From NCBI GenBank assembly GCA_009823505.1, contig VZQC01011941.1, positions 620,234-684,233 of the forward strand: a stretch of DNA of 64,000 nucleotides, given 5' to 3'. Of this stretch, positions 1-11,123 are shown piece by piece; position 1 is the first letter of the stretch; each line of letters opens with the position of its first letter. The position numbers were made by a program, and so were the translations under genes. Source of the DNA: Rhizomys pruinosus (lineage: Eukaryota > Chordata > Mammalia > Rodentia > Spalacidae). The notes under the pieces were generated by a model. The model was not told where the DNA came from, made no database searches, and saw nothing but the letters and a program-made list of their open reading frames with translations.

Positions 1-350
1 CCCACACACAGCTGTGCATACCCGTAGGCCCGTGCGCAAAGACTCCATACACACAGAACTACACACAACACATTTACACATACTCAACACAGCCAGACAC
101 CAGACATGAACATAGAGGCAGATCGACATGCATGCACACAGAGCCACAAACATACAATGTATACATGTATCACATACACACCCTACAGCCAGATACACCT
201 GTCATGAACACACAGGGAGGTAGCTGTGTGTATACACAGCATCACATACACATAATGTACACAGGCACAACACAACAACCACACACCACACACTTCACAC
301 AGAGAGATGGATACTTACTGCTACCTCACACACATTCACACCCATGCACA
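1..350. repeat. degenerate CA-rich low-complexity DNA
   Basis: Irregular runs of ACACA, CATACA and CACACAG without a fixed period. It looks like a decayed CA microsatellite. The open frame at 132-575 is a by-product of this composition and matches no protein I know. Confidence 0.7.
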
Positions 351-436
351 TTTCAGCCGCATGCATCCAACATAGGGATCAAGTCAGAGACACAGAGAAA
401 GCCGAGGCTAAATATGGACAAGAAGAGTAAGGAAGG

Positions 437-468
437 GGCAGACAGACAGACAGACAGACAGATAGATG
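437..468. repeat. (CAGA)n microsatellite
   Basis: About six CAGA units followed by GATAGATGG. Confidence 0.85.
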
Positions 469-691
469 GACAGCAGAGGCCCTTGGGGAGGAAGAACAGA
501 GACAACTGCACTGGCAAGCCAGACATGGCGGAGCCCAGACAGATGGGGAAGGTGGGGGTGGGGCAGTGTGTCTGAGCATGAGGTTCCAGAACCAGTTTCC
601 TGGAAGGGTGGGAGAGCTTTGTGTACCTGAAGAGCAGGGTTGTATCAGGTCAGGCCCTCACCCAACCACACAGCCAAGGGGAGAGACTGGG

Positions 692-842
692 GTGTGTGTG
701 TGCGTGTATGTGTGTATGTGTGTGCATATGTGTGTGCATGTGCATGTGTGTATGTGTGTGCATGTGTGTGCATGTGTGCGCATGTGTGTGCATGTGTGTA
801 TGTGTGTGTATATGTGTGCATGTGTGTGTGTGCGTGTGTGGT
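692..842. repeat. GT-rich imperfect microsatellite (GTGTGCAT/GTGTATGT)
   Basis: About 150 bp of nearly strict purine-pyrimidine alternation, made of TG steps broken by CA and TA. It gives cysteine/valine-rich or histidine/threonine-rich false reading frames on the two strands. Alternation of this kind favours Z-DNA. Confidence 0.9.
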
Positions 843-1549
843 GTTTGCTAGGCAGGAGAGGTCAGGAGCCATGTTGGGGACAGACAACTGGACAAGCACA
901 GGTGGAAAGTGGCATCCACCAATGCCCAGTGTCAGGTACCAGCTAGGCCTCTTCCTGGCCTCACACGTTGGGGGAGCCTGCTGCGTTCCCAAAAGAAAGC
1001 TGCCCTGCAGGTGGGCAGCCCATGGCCACAGCTGTAAGGGAGGCAGTATGACCAGAGAGGAACCTGGATGTGCCCAGCAAGCCCCCGCCCTTCAAGCAGG
1101 GGACACCCTGACTTGCCGGAGGACACCCTGACTTTCTTTACTTCTCAAGGGCACACCTGGGAAAGGTGGTGAGCCAGCACTGTTGGTGCCTACAGGTTTG
1201 ACTCCTGATAAGGAAATTCCACCACTACAAAGCCATAGGCATACCTGTGCCTCAGTGTTACCAGCTGCTAAATGGGTACTGAGCCCTCACCTTAGGCCTA
1301 GCACAGGAAGAGGCTCTATGAATTGTAGAGTTGTATACTGCTGGGGTACAGATGGAGGAAAGAAAAAAAAATCCCTGTTTCAAAAGTGACGCTGAAAATG
1401 GTACTGGAGAGTGCAGGGTCCTGTTGGAGAGACCCTGTGCCAAGTGAAGGTATGGCTGGACCTTAGACAAGGAAGACAAAGGCCAACCTGTCCTCAGGTC
1501 AGCTGTGACAGACACAGTAGGGAAAGTCTTTAGAGGAGGCTGGAGTCCT

Positions 1550-1680
1550 AGTCATTTATGAGCTGTGTGACCTCAGGCATGCCACAAGACCTCTCTGAAC
1601 TTGTATGTCCTCATCCATAAATGCAGATAACATCCTGTGTCTTGCAAAGCTGAGAATCACTGCAGTCCATAAAAATACCA
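1550..1680 (-). mobile_element. MIR SINE fragment
   Basis: Matches the antisense core of the ancient tRNA-derived MIR SINE: the order 'gctgtgtgacctcaggca', 'cctctctgaac', 'cctcatccataaatg' corresponds to the familiar tgtgacc-ttgggcaag / cctcagtttcctcatctgtaaaatg signature. Diverged, as expected for this age. Confidence 0.75.
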
Positions 1681-1852
1681 GCATATGCCAGCACAGGAGA
1701 GGCTTAAGAGATCTAGAGGACAGGTCATATAGGGTCAGGGAGCTGTCCTCCCGCACCGCAGAGTAGCTTGGGCTTCTAGAACAGCTTGTTCTGCTCTCCT
1801 TTTTCTTCTCTGCCTATACATTCTTTGATTTTGTCTGTTTTCTTTTCTTTTT

Positions 1853-1932
1853 ATTTTTTTGCAGTATGCTAGGATGGAACCCAGGCCCTCACACGTGCTA
1901 GGCAAGCACTCTGCCACTCCAGAGCCTCCCAG
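1853..1932 (-). mobile_element. ID-type SINE fragment (tRNA-Ala derived)
   Basis: The reverse complement reads like the ID core: a degraded A box, then 'gcttgcctagcacgtg' and 'agggcctgggttcc'. A short T-rich stretch sits at its plus-strand left edge, consistent with an A tail on the minus strand. Confidence 0.7.
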
Positions 1933-2199
1933 TGATCTGCTACTGGCCTGTGCACCCACACAGTTCCCTGCTTCATATAATCTGTTCTCTGTGATAATGG
2001 ACAGCTATTACAAACTGAGATTTTAGACATGTTCCCATCACCCTGAAGACAGAGAACACAACCTTCAAGACAGGCCTGCAAGGTTCAAGTGCTGCCAGCT
2101 GCACCAGCCTCCACCTGGCCACATGCCCCCTGCCTTTGGGTTTCAGAACCAGTGCTCTTGTCTAGGTTCTGACGCAAAGCCATGCTCTCCTCCCACCCC

Positions 2200-2395
2200 A
2201 GGACCTTTGCACAGACTGCTCCTTTCACCTGTGAAGGTGCTTGCTTTTGGTTTCTTCACAGACTCAAGTCTTTCTCAACCTTTGGAAGATTCCCTCGCCC
2301 CAGCAGGAGCTGTGTCTCCTAACCCTCTCATGGTATCCTTGACTCCTACTTCACAGCATTTAGCACAACCTGAACTAACACTTTGAAGTATGTGC
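2200..2395 (+). mobile_element. L2 LINE 3' fragment
   Basis: Contains the L2 landmark 'ggacctttgcacagactgctcc', then 'gaagattccctcgcccc' and 'cacagcatttagcacaacctg', in the order of the L2 3' region. Highly diverged. Confidence 0.6.
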
Positions 2396-2397
2396 AC

Positions 2398-2401
<4 letters not shown>

Positions 2402-2446
<45 letters not shown>
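2402..2446. repeat. (AC)n microsatellite
   Basis: About 22 uninterrupted AC dinucleotides. Confidence 0.95.
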
Positions 2447-2448
<2 letters not shown>

Positions 2449-2816
2449 TAGTTTTCCTGTAGACCAGGGGCCAGGAAGCTATCTTTACAAAAAAAGTTTT
2501 ATTGAAACTCACCATACTCATTCCTTTACAGTTCACAAGTCCTCCAAGAGACACTTCTAACCCTTTGTAGGAAAGTTTGCAGGGTCCTAGCCCAGACTAG
2601 AAGAAGGTCCTTGACGTGGGACCCTGACTGTTCCATTCCCTTTCAACCTCACTCTTGACTGGTACCCGTGTACAGAATGGGCAGCAGAGACCTGTTTCGT
2701 TACCACGCTGTGATTTTCCCTTGCCGGCTGCCATGACCTATTACCACACATGCGGGTTCCATTAGAGCAGATAACCCTGTGTGAGGCAAAGACTCTTTCT
2801 GGTAAGAAGCTCAATG

Positions 2817-2938
2817 TGGCCAGGTATGGTAGGCATATACCTTTAATTCTAGCACTTAGGGGCAGATACAGGAGGATTTCTGTGAGTTCAGCCTGATCTA
2901 CATAGTAAGTCTCAGTCTCAAAAAAGGGGAAAAAATAA
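2817..2938 (+). mobile_element. B1 SINE
   Basis: 7SL-derived B1: 'ggccaggtatggtaggca', 'cctttaattctagcactt', 'gcctgatctacatagtaag', then an A-rich tail. Likely target-site duplication 'aagctcaatg' / 'aagcttaatg' with one mismatch. Diverged copy with a shortened middle. Confidence 0.85.
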
Positions 2939-3138
2939 AAGCTTAATGCAACTGGGATGGACCAAAACAGGTAGTGTGGAGTGTCACAGGTCAGGACTGA
3001 GCCAGCTAACAGTACCATGTATATTTGGTAAGTAAAGCAGAGTCCATGTGCATGGACCCTAAGTGTACACGAGGGGACGGGCAGCAAGGACCTTCATTTG
3101 AGGGGCTATGGAACCACGCTGTTAGATGCCTACCCTTT

Positions 3139-3292
3139 TTTTCTTTTTGGTATTTTTGAGATGAGGTCTCCCTTTAGTCCCAGGTGGCCTGGATCTCACT
3201 CTGTAGACCAGGCAGGCCTTGAACTCACAGAGATCTGCCTGCCTCTGCCTCCCATGTACTAGGATTAAAGGCATGCAGCACCATGCCTGGTG
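3139..3292 (-). mobile_element. B1 SINE with 15-bp target-site duplication
   Basis: Reverse-orientation B1: T-rich tail, 'gagatgaggtctcccttt', 'gtagaccaggcaggcc', 'aggattaaaggcatgcag'. It is flanked by the perfect direct repeat AGATGCCTACCCTTT at 3124-3138 and 3293-3307, which proves retrotransposition. Confidence 0.95.
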
Positions 3293-3682
3293 AGATGCCT
3301 ACCCTTTAAGCACCTTCTTAGAGGTTATTCCAGGGACACTCTAAAGAACTGATCGACAGATACAGTGAAAATACCTGTTATACCAAACAAAGTTTACTAT
3401 TGTTCTTTCTAATTAACTTATTCTGAATCTACTAAAAAAATTAGTATCATCCAGACACTACATTAGGTACTTAACATATTTCTAGAACTTACCGTGACCC
3501 TGCAAAGCAATTCTCATTATTGTTTCTGCCTTCCCAAGGAGATCAGCTGAGGCCCAGACACCATGCACTCCGAAGGGACAGACCAGATGCTCACCGGTCT
3601 ATGTGGTTTAAAGTCTGTATGTACCCACTGCCCAAGGATAGGCGCAGATGCAAAGCTGGACCTTTGTGTTTGAAGATGGGGG

Positions 3683-3785
3683 TCTTCCTCTTTTGCTCTG
3701 GTTGGCCCCAAATTTCTGGGCTCAAGTGACACTCCTGCCTCAGCCTCCTGTAGCTGGGACTGTAGGCCTGTGATACTATACCAAG
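3683..3785 (-). mobile_element. old B1/PB1-like monomer
   Basis: The order 'gctctggttggcc', 'gggctcaagtgacactcc', 'tgcctcagcctcctgtagc', 'gggactgtaggc' is that of a 7SL-derived monomer in reverse, closer to proto-B1 than to young B1. No flanking duplication was seen. Confidence 0.6.
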
Positions 3786-3949
3786 TGAAGACTGTATCTA
3801 TGATGGGCTTAAAGTGCCCTCCGCCCAAGATGGAATGTTGGTCAGCTCCTTCCTTGTGAGGTTGTGCCAAAGCCGTAATGGATCACGACCCACAGAGCAG
3901 GGTTTAGGAATGCTAGCTGGACAGGTTCATTTGTGTTTTCCTTTCAAAG

Positions 3950-3996
3950 TGGGTTTTGAATGAATGGAGGAATGAATGAATGAATGAATGAATGGT
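3950..3996 (+). repeat. (TGAA)n microsatellite, probably an L2 3' end
   Basis: GAATGAATG repeated about seven times after 'gggttttgaatgaatgg'. This is the terminal repeat of L2, whose consensus ends in such units. Confidence 0.65.
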
Positions 3997-4039
3997 GTGG
4001 AAAGGTCACTGTGCATGCCAACTCTGCGTCACAGACATA

Positions 4040-4140
4040 GCTATAGCTCTGCTCATCTATGATCTAGCTATTTCTTCTATGTCTCTGAGCCTCAGTTTCT
4101 ACACCCGTACAATGGGGTAACACAGGGTTTATGCCAAGGG
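4040..4140 (-). mobile_element. MIR SINE fragment
   Basis: 'gagcctcagtttctacacc' followed by 'gtacaatggggtaacac' is the antisense MIR core. Confidence 0.75.
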
Positions 4141-4378
4141 GTCACTGCTGTGAGGGGATGAGATGATGGGCGACCTGCCTTTAGCACAGTGCCTATGTTG
4201 GGGTGCAGAATATCTGAAAACCTCTGATGGTTCTGCAGTGCCCCTGGTATGAGTACCCATGCTGGGAGAGACGCAGGGCTGAGCCCCATCTGTAGGGTGC
4301 AGAGCCAGGACCCCCTCAGAGGTACCGGTTTCTCTCCCGACCTTCCAGTCCCCCCTGTGGAACTGCAGAGCCACTTAC

Positions 4379-4484
4379 CAGCAGACTTGGGTGTGAACTT
4401 GTCTCGGTTTGCAGCGCACACAGCCAGTAGTCTGTAGCCGAGGTCCAGGTCGAATCCCTGTTGGGCGGCCACCCGGCTGACGAC
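4379..4484 (-). CDS. Zmiz1: Zmiz1 coding exon 3, residues 59-93 (phase 0 to 1)
   Basis: ZMIZ1 is a nuclear transcriptional coactivator of the PIAS-like family. It works with Notch1, androgen receptor, p53 and SMAD3, and its SP-RING zinc finger lies far downstream of this exon. Read on the minus strand, the 106 bases encode [10 protein letters not shown], then [20 protein letters not shown] and TPKSA plus one extra base. This is my recollection of the conserved mammalian ZMIZ1 protein, part of the N-terminal TPR-like region known to bind Notch1. The acceptor is a pyrimidine-rich tract ending CTGCCAG just before GTCGTC. The donor is CTG|GTAAGTGG. The preceding exon ends in phase 0, so the join reads ...CLT-VVS... 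without a break. There are no frameshifts or stops. The remaining base starts the next alanine codon. Confidence 0.97.
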
Positions 4485-4735
4485 CTGGCAGCGGGAGGGA
4501 AGCGAGGGCAGAGTGAGTCAAATCCCTACAGGCCTCCGAACCTGAGTAGAGGAACATGTCCACTGAACACTGGATCAGGTAAGGCAGTCAGGCTAAGGCA
4601 AGGGCCCAAGGCCTGGTGGAGCCAGGGGTCCAGACAGCCTTGTCAGTGGCTTCTAGGGCTACCTGCTAGGCAGCCATTGGCTGAGGAGGTACTTCTTCAC
4701 TATGAATAAATGAATGGTGTGGAAGGGTCACTAGG

Positions 4736-4864
4736 GTCACTGGCTCTCTGCTTTACCACAGGGTTCCTCGATTCATCTTTAAGTCCTGGGTCCTAGGCGG
4801 GTCACTGGCTCTCTGCTTTACCACAGGGTTCCTCGATTCATCTTTAAGTCCTGGGTCCTAGGCT
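4736..4864. repeat. 65-bp perfect tandem duplication
   Basis: The block starting GTCACTGGCTCTCTGC at 4736 recurs at 4801 with no differences visible, about 65 bp apart, ending in GTCCTAGGC. Identity between the two copies points to a recent event or an assembly stutter. Confidence 0.9.
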
Positions 4865-5373
4865 CTCTTGCCTTCCAGCCCCTCCCCCGTCTTTGCCAAG
4901 CTCCTGCTCCTGCCTCTGCAGGTGCTCAGCACCCTGCTGTTCCCAGGCATCAGCATACCCTGGGGGGGGGTCTCCTGGAGATGCCCCACACCCCACTGTA
5001 TCCCAAATCAAAATAGGCACCTGAGTAATAGGGGTTTGGGAAATGCTTGCTGGCAGAGCTGCCGAGTGGATGGCGAGGACTCCTGACCTTCTAGTCCCCT
5101 GTACTGCAGTTGACTTTATCACCAAGCCCTGGCTTGGTATATGGAGGTTCAAGTGAGCCCCAAAGTCCCAGCCATTGGAGAGATGGGAGTTTTGGAAAGG
5201 TGCTGGGTGGAGCCGGGGTGCACTAGGGCCCAGGTGGGGTCCTGGAGGCTCCTGCCAATCTGGCTGTCCTAGCCGAGTCTATTCCCAAGTGATCTCCAGC
5301 TGCCCTGTGTGATCTACCTGCCCACCTTGGTCATTAACTGTGGTAAGACGATGCTTATTAAGAAGGAAGGAAC

Positions 5374-5530
5374 CGGTGCAAGCCTTTAATCCTAGCACTT
5401 GGGAGGCAGAGGCAGGCGGATCTCTGTGGGCTCAAGGCCAGCCTGGTCTACATACAGAGCGAGTTCCAGGACAGCCAGAGCTACAGAGACCCTGACTCGA
5501 AAAAGACCAAAAATAAAAATAAAAAATAAA
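5374..5530 (+). mobile_element. B1 SINE with 14-bp target-site duplication
   Basis: Nearly full B1: 'cctttaatcctagcactt', 'gggaggcagaggcaggcgg', 'aaggccagcctggtctaca', 'gttccaggacagccagagc', A-rich tail. Flanked by AAGAAGGAAGGAAC at 5360-5373 and 5531-5544. Confidence 0.95.
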
Positions 5531-5791
5531 AAGAAGGAAGGAACTTGGAAAATGAAGTCGTGGTGGAGAGCAGCTGGGGCCACCATGGCCGGGTGGGAGG
5601 CAGCCTTACCAGATGCACTGATTTCTGCTACAAGAAGAGGCACAGTCCTCAAGTCTCTGAGAACTACCTCCTTTGAAGCCTTTGAGGGGCTTCAAGCTGC
5701 AGGGTAGCCTGGCCCCCAGAGCCATCACAGTAGCACCCCAACATCTACTGTTCAGCTCAGGCTGAAAGAGAAGTCTGTGGGGCCGAGCTCC

Positions 5792-5922
5792 TCTTCTCTC
5801 TCTCTCTCTCTCTTTTTTTTTTTTTTTTTGAGACAGGTTCTCACTACGAAGCCCAAGCAGACCTCCAACTCATAATGCTTTTAAATGCTGAGATCAGAGA
5901 TCTGCACCACCACACCTGGCTC
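5792..5922 (-). mobile_element. (TC)n/poly-T plus old B1 SINE
   Basis: (TC)n at 5792-5812 runs into poly-T and a reverse, diverged B1: 'gagacaggttctcactacg', 'gcagacctccaactcataa', 'gcaccaccacacctggc'. Confidence 0.75.
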
Positions 5923-5949
5923 TATTGCCTTCTTTAAAGTGGAGAGGCA

Positions 5950-6234
5950 GGGCTGGAGAGATAGCCTAGCGGTTAAGAGCACCGACCGCTCTTGCAGAGG
6001 ACCCGGGTTCGATCCCCAGCACCCACATGGCAGCTAAGAACGGTCTGTAACTCCAATTCCAGGAGAATTCCAGTTCTAGGGGAATCCAACACCCTCTTCT
6101 GACCTCCGTGGCATTGCACGACACGGGTGCACAAACCTACATGCAGACAGTACATTCATACACATGCAAAAATAAATAAAATTAAAAAAAAATTAATAAA
6201 TAAATAAAAATTGTTCCCTTTCAAAAAAATAAAA
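5950..6234 (+). mobile_element. B2 SINE, duplication-bearing subfamily, 15-bp TSD
   Basis: tRNA-derived head with a Pol III A box (TAGCCTAGCGG) and B box (GGTTCGATCCC), followed by the B2 body. The body includes the internal doublet 'ctccaattccaggagaatt' / 'ccagttctagggg'. An AT-rich tail follows. Flanked by TAAAGTGGAGAGGCA at 5935-5949 and 6235-6249, a perfect target-site duplication, so the insertion is young. Confidence 0.97.
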
Positions 6235-6358
6235 TAAAGTGGAGAGGCACTGAAGGTCAGATAGAGTGTCACAGGGGGTCAGGGTGGCCTGCAGAGTCCC
6301 TTTCCCAGCCCCACCAGTGCCCACCAGTGCCTGTTAGAGCACAGACCTGGCCCTTCTC

Positions 6359-6485
6359 TCTGGGAACCCTGGGCAGGGCCTGTGTCACCCAGGCTGAGAG
6401 GAAGTGACCATTTTCACAGCCTTCTGTCCTTTCTCCTGGGAACCCCAGGCAGGGCCTGTGGGAGGGAAGCCATTTTCATGCTGGG
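6359..6485. repeat. imperfect 77-bp tandem duplication
   Basis: 'tgggaaccctgggcagggcctgtg' at about 6361 recurs as 'tgggaaccccaggcagggcctgtg' at about 6438. Each copy ends near a 'ccattttca' string. Confidence 0.65.
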
Positions 6486-7144
6486 ATGTTTGCTTAGCTT
6501 CTGATACAAACAGAAGCCTTCCTTGTTCCCTAGCCCCTTTCCCACGGGCTCTCTGCCTCTCTGCGGGTCCCTGCGTCTCTAGCCATGCCAGGGTGGGGCC
6601 TCCTCACTGTCAGTCTCTCTGCTTGGGTCTCTAACTCAGTCTGGCCTGAAGAGGTTCTTCCAGGGAGTAGGGAAGGTTCTGGACTATCTGAGCTACATTT
6701 CCTCTGGTGTCCCCCCACCCCTTTAGCAGAACAGCCTGGCAGATATCAGGGAGCCCAGCCCTAAAGCTTGGACTGGTACAGTACTTAAGGCTCCTGATGC
6801 CATCTGTAGTATGAGAAATCCTCTCCGAGGGATGGGTGTGTAGTATGTGTCTGGTCACAGAACCCTTTTCTAGCCAATGAAGGGTTAAGACCATAGCTCT
6901 CTACCTTCAGAGAGGCCCCTGGGCCCTGGGTCAGGGGCAGTAAGGCAAAGGTCTCATGCCTGGCCGATACTCTCTAGTCTTGCTGCTCTGGTTTGGAAAA
7001 AAAAAAAAAAAATCCCAGGTCAGTTGAGTAAGAGAAGCCTGGGGCTGTGAGCAGGCTGTGAGGGCTGTGGCCAGGGAGCGAGTGGGTCTGCTGTTGCCAA
7101 ATCTCTTGGGACCTGGCATGTAGAAGGGACCTTGGCTCCAGCAG

Positions 7145-7240
7145 ACTTCTGCTGCTGAAGAAGCTGAGGCCCAGCAGGGATAAGGTTTTGCTTGAGATCA
7201 CGCAGCACAGGGAGCAAGCTGGAGCCCAGTAGTACTAGAA
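7145..7240 (+). mobile_element. MIR SINE fragment
   Basis: 'gaagctgaggcccagcagg', 'gcttgagatcacgcagcac' and 'gctggagcccag' follow the sense MIR order. Confidence 0.7.
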
Positions 7241-7769
7241 AGCTTCATGTGCTGTCAAGCCCCTGCTGAGCATGAGCAACCCCCACCCCCACCCCAAGGA
7301 AGTCCTGTGAGGTGGGATCCACTGGCCATGTTGAAAGGGGGTAAAAGGGGGTGCTATCTGAGCAGCTTGTCTCAGAGACACCTGGCTTAGCCCAGTGCGC
7401 ACAGCACTGTCTGTGAGGGTCTGAAAGACAAGCCCTTAAATGGCTGCCTGCCCAAGCTGGTCTGAGACTACCCTTCAGCTGGGCCTGGCTGCCAGGCACC
7501 CAGACCTTGGGGGGGGGGCAAAAGCCTGGGTGTCTAGCTCCCATAGGCAGAGGGAAACTTCAGGTAAGAAATGAAGTGGGAGGGACTAGCCTGGGGAAGC
7601 AGGTGGCCCTGTGGGGAGCCTACAGTTTGGGGCAGGCGGGCCCTGTGGGGGAAGCTGCAAAAGCTGGGCTCCGTGCAAGAGCTGGTTCCTATAGCCTCTT
7701 CCAGCTGACCTTCCAAGAGACTGAGGTGAGCTGGCGTCACAGTGGCTGCTGTTCCTGCCTGCTCTGTCC

Positions 7770-7985
7770 CATGCTATGCACGTTACTTAACTTCTTTGAC
7801 TCTCGGATTCCTCTTCTCTAAGGTGTGAGGATGTCCCCTTTACCAAGAATGCAGATGCTGTTGCTGCCGCTGCTCTGAAATAGACAGGAGCCTGGGGCCT
7901 GCGTGTGCTCCTGTCCCAGTCATCTACCTCACTAGAGACAACCCATTCCCCAGGCCTCAGCTCCTTCATCTGTGAGATGGGTACA
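7770..7985 (-). mobile_element. two antisense MIR fragments
   Basis: 'cgttacttaacttctttga' with 'ggattcctcttctctaagg' (about 7780-7830), and 'ccaggcctcagctccttca' with 'tctgtgagatgggtac' (about 7945-7985). Both match the antisense MIR core; I could not decide whether they are one split copy. Confidence 0.6.
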
Positions 7986-8218
7986 AAGGCCCCATGCCAG
8001 GATGGACTGAGTCCACACAGGCCTCCAGGGCGCCGTTCAGGTGGCTTGAGGCCAAGAGCCTCACACTTGAATTGAGCCTGAACAGCTTAGAAGTTGGTGG
8101 CAAAAGAACCCGTGTTCATTTGCTGCCCGGGGCTGAGTGGTTTTTAATTTATATCCTCAAAGTAAGCCGATCCAGAGGGATTTGGAAGCAGCTCCCAGAG
8201 GGGGACTGAGTCAGCCTG

Positions 8219-8306
8219 AAAAATCAGGCTTGGCCACTCCTGGCCTGCAAAACCAGGCTTGGCTGCTCCTGGCCTGCAAAACCAGGCTCGGCCGCTCCTG
8301 GCCTGC
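8219..8306. repeat. 29-bp tandem repeat, three copies
   Basis: CAGGCT is spaced at 8225, 8254 and 8283. Each unit reads like 'ccaggcttggctgctcctgg' plus 'cctgcaaaa', with a few substitutions (ggccac, ggctgc, ggccgc). Confidence 0.85.
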
Positions 8307-8844
8307 GAGGGAGGGCCGAGCCTGCAGCGTGCTGGGGAGGGCCGTGGCCTTGTCACCTTGCTCTGCCTTTGTGCCCCCTGGAGGAATCACTAGGGGAGGA
8401 TGATAACCCCTTCCTGGCCTCCCTGGAAGGATCTCATTTGGAACCCATGAAGACGGGCCCGGAAAGGAGCTGGGATGGCTATAGGACCGTCCATGGCCCT
8501 CCCTGTGCAGGCTTTCCTAAGCTCCAGACCTGCTCGGCTGGGGCAGGGGTGCGGGTACTGAGGGAGTAGGGTGGGGTTAAGGGCTCCCTCTGGATGGGAG
8601 GCAGGCTAGAGGGGGGAGGCAGGCTAGAGAGGGCCCAAGACCTCTCTCTACAGTGTCCTCTGCCTTCTCTGCCCAGGCAGGTCAAGGGGTCCTTCTGGGG
8701 AAATCCCTTCTGCAGGAAGCCCCCCATATCCCCTCATTCCCAGGGTACCCCTACCAGCAAGTCCTTCCCAGCCATCAGACCCACCCCTTCCAAACTAGGC
8801 CCACTTTGAACCCTTGGTGGGGCCATCCTGGGCTCCAACCCCTG

Positions 8845-9025
8845 TACTTCCTCAGCCAGATCTAGCCTCAGGGCCTGTGTGTGGCTGCTGCTTCTGCCTG
8901 GGGCAGCCTTCCCTTCATCCTGTGACCTACTCAGGCCCCTCTCAGGCCGGCGGTTCCCGTTCTTACTCCCCAGCATGTCTACAGTCACTCTGCATTGGTG
9001 TTTGCTGAATAATGAAAGAACGAAT
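8845..9025 (+). mobile_element. L2 LINE 3' fragment
   Basis: 'cctcagggcctgtgtgtgg', 'cagccttcccttcatcctg' and the end 'gtgtttgctgaataatgaa' with 'agaacgaatga' follow the L2 3' end. Diverged. Confidence 0.55.
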
Positions 9026-9449
9026 GACAAGGCCAAGGCAGGGCAGGTTTCTGGTCTACCCAGACCATCCAGGGTTGATCCAGGGTTGATATCTCCTTCA
9101 GACCCATGACTTAGGTAGGGCCAAGGTTGGGTCAGTGTGCTGTGTGACCATATTGGCCTGCCTGGTCACATACTGTACCTGTATCCCCTCTTTCCCCTAC
9201 ATTTCCTGGCCGCTGGGGTGGTGGTGTGTGGCTTGGAGAACATCTGGCTTTGTCCAAGGGGCTTAGGCTGGACCCAGATCCCACAAAGAGGATTAGGCAC
9301 TTAGGAGACGGGAGCCTGAGGGCTGAAGGACGAGGAAGACAGAGACACTCAGATGGCCTGAGGGGGCCATATTAGGGTCACTTCTCACAGAGGAGCCTTG
9401 GAAGGGTCTAGGCCACATTTCCGATGGCCTGGAGCACCAGGCCACTTTT

Positions 9450-9674
9450 TAAAAAAATTTATTTATTATTTTTTATGTGTACGAATGTACTGTCTGCATG
9501 TAGGTTGGTGCACCCGTGTCATGCAATGCCTCGGAGGTTAGAAGAGGGTGTCAGATTCCCCTGGAACTGGAGTTAAAGACGGTTCTTAGCCCCCACGTGG
9601 GTGCTGGGGATCAAACCCAGGTCGTCTGCAAGAGCAGTCGGTGCTCTTAACCACTGAGCCATCTCTCCAGCCCC
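9450..9674 (-). mobile_element. B2 SINE, non-duplicated subfamily, 12-bp TSD
   Basis: Reverse B2 ending 'gccatctctccagccccc' with the B box complement and 'cccctggaactggagttaa', which lacks the internal duplication seen in other copies. Flanked by CAGGCCACTTTT at 9438-9449 and 9675-9686. Confidence 0.96.
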
Positions 9675-10179
9675 CAGGCCACTTTTAAGGCTGGGTGGCC
9701 ATGCAGTCAGTTCAGAGTCTCAAGGCCCTCCTGCTATAAAGTGGGCAGCTCAGGTGGGTTCTGGGAGGCAGCGTGTGCCACAACTAGCTCAGTCTTCCTC
9801 AGAATGGGAAGGTGGTCAGCATTTCTCCTCTTCTGAGCTAGGGCCAAGCTTTTTGCCCCGCTCCCGTCTAGAGCCCTTTGAGCTGTATCGGTTCTTCCTG
9901 GCCAGGCATCCCTAGCTTCCGTTCCCTGCTCAGGACACCAGCCCCCCACAGTGTCCTCCACCTTCCCTTCCAAGCCCACATCAGGCCTTCTGAGAGTCCA
10001 CTGTTGCCAGCTGCAAAGCCCCTCTTCCCATGTTTTGAAACGAAAGCCACATAGCTAGGGGACACTCACAAGCTTTGAGTGACTTCCAGGTGGTTCTCTG
10101 TAGTCACTCTGGTAAATCTTGACAAGTCTCAAGTTCTGGGTCTTGGCCTGGCCCAGTCTGTATTCTAGAGCCTTACTTG

Positions 10180-10570
10180 GTTCTTTGGACACCAGGGCCT
10201 TTGCACATGCTGCTTTGTAGGCTGGGAATATGCTCTGACTGTCTTTGGCTGCTTGGCAAACTGCAGCATATACATAAGTGGTTTTCTGTGATTGGACCCA
10301 CCTCGCAGGCAGCAAGGTTTCACATGGCTCTCACTACCACAGTTTTCTGCATCATAAACGTTGCTACCCCTTACTAGGAAATCAGGCTTGTGGAAGTTTT
10401 ATTCATTTTGAGCTTCCCAGGACTTGGAGGAGGGGACCACATGTGAGAAATGAGAGAACAATCAAGGTTATTTGGCCAGATGGATGAACGTAAATGCTTT
10501 TGAATGGATGGATGAGTGACTAAAAGGGGGAACTCAATAAAAGCTTAGCAAATGAAGGAATGAATGGCTG
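10180..10570 (+). mobile_element. L2 LINE 3' end
   Basis: Starts with 'ccagggcctttgcacatgc', the L2 landmark, and ends with 'aactcaataaaagcttagc' then 'aatgaaggaatgaatgg', the L2 terminus. The middle is decayed. Confidence 0.65.
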
Positions 10571-10802
10571 TAGAAAAAGAAGGCAGAGTCCTTCAAGAGT
10601 CAAGCTGCTTTGCGTCTACTGGAACACTGGCCCCAATGGCATGCCTCTCATCAAGTGTGAGGAAGACATACCGCACGAGGGGACTGTCTCCCCATTAGAC
10701 CCAGGGCAAGGTGACACACAGGGCCAGCCTGCAGCACAGGCACCTGTCCCTGCAGATCTGGTCCCCTGCAGACACCTGAATAGGACTTCCAATCCCATGT
10801 CA

Positions 10803-11123
<321 letters not shown>

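Larger units (their letters stand above)
1..4378 (-). other. Zmiz1: Zmiz1 intron after coding exon 3 (part)
   Basis: This is intron downstream of the third coding exon; it starts at the GTAAGT donor read on the minus strand from 4378 and runs out of the window. The next expected Zmiz1 residues (LLSSWCEEL) are not found here, so the next exon lies beyond position 1. Contents are low-complexity CA/GT DNA (1-850), MIR, ID, L2 and B1 copies listed separately, and otherwise unremarkable unique sequence. Confidence 0.9.

Noticed and set aside
566..1131. Cysteine/valine- and histidine-rich frames
   Set aside because: Translation of the GT microsatellite.
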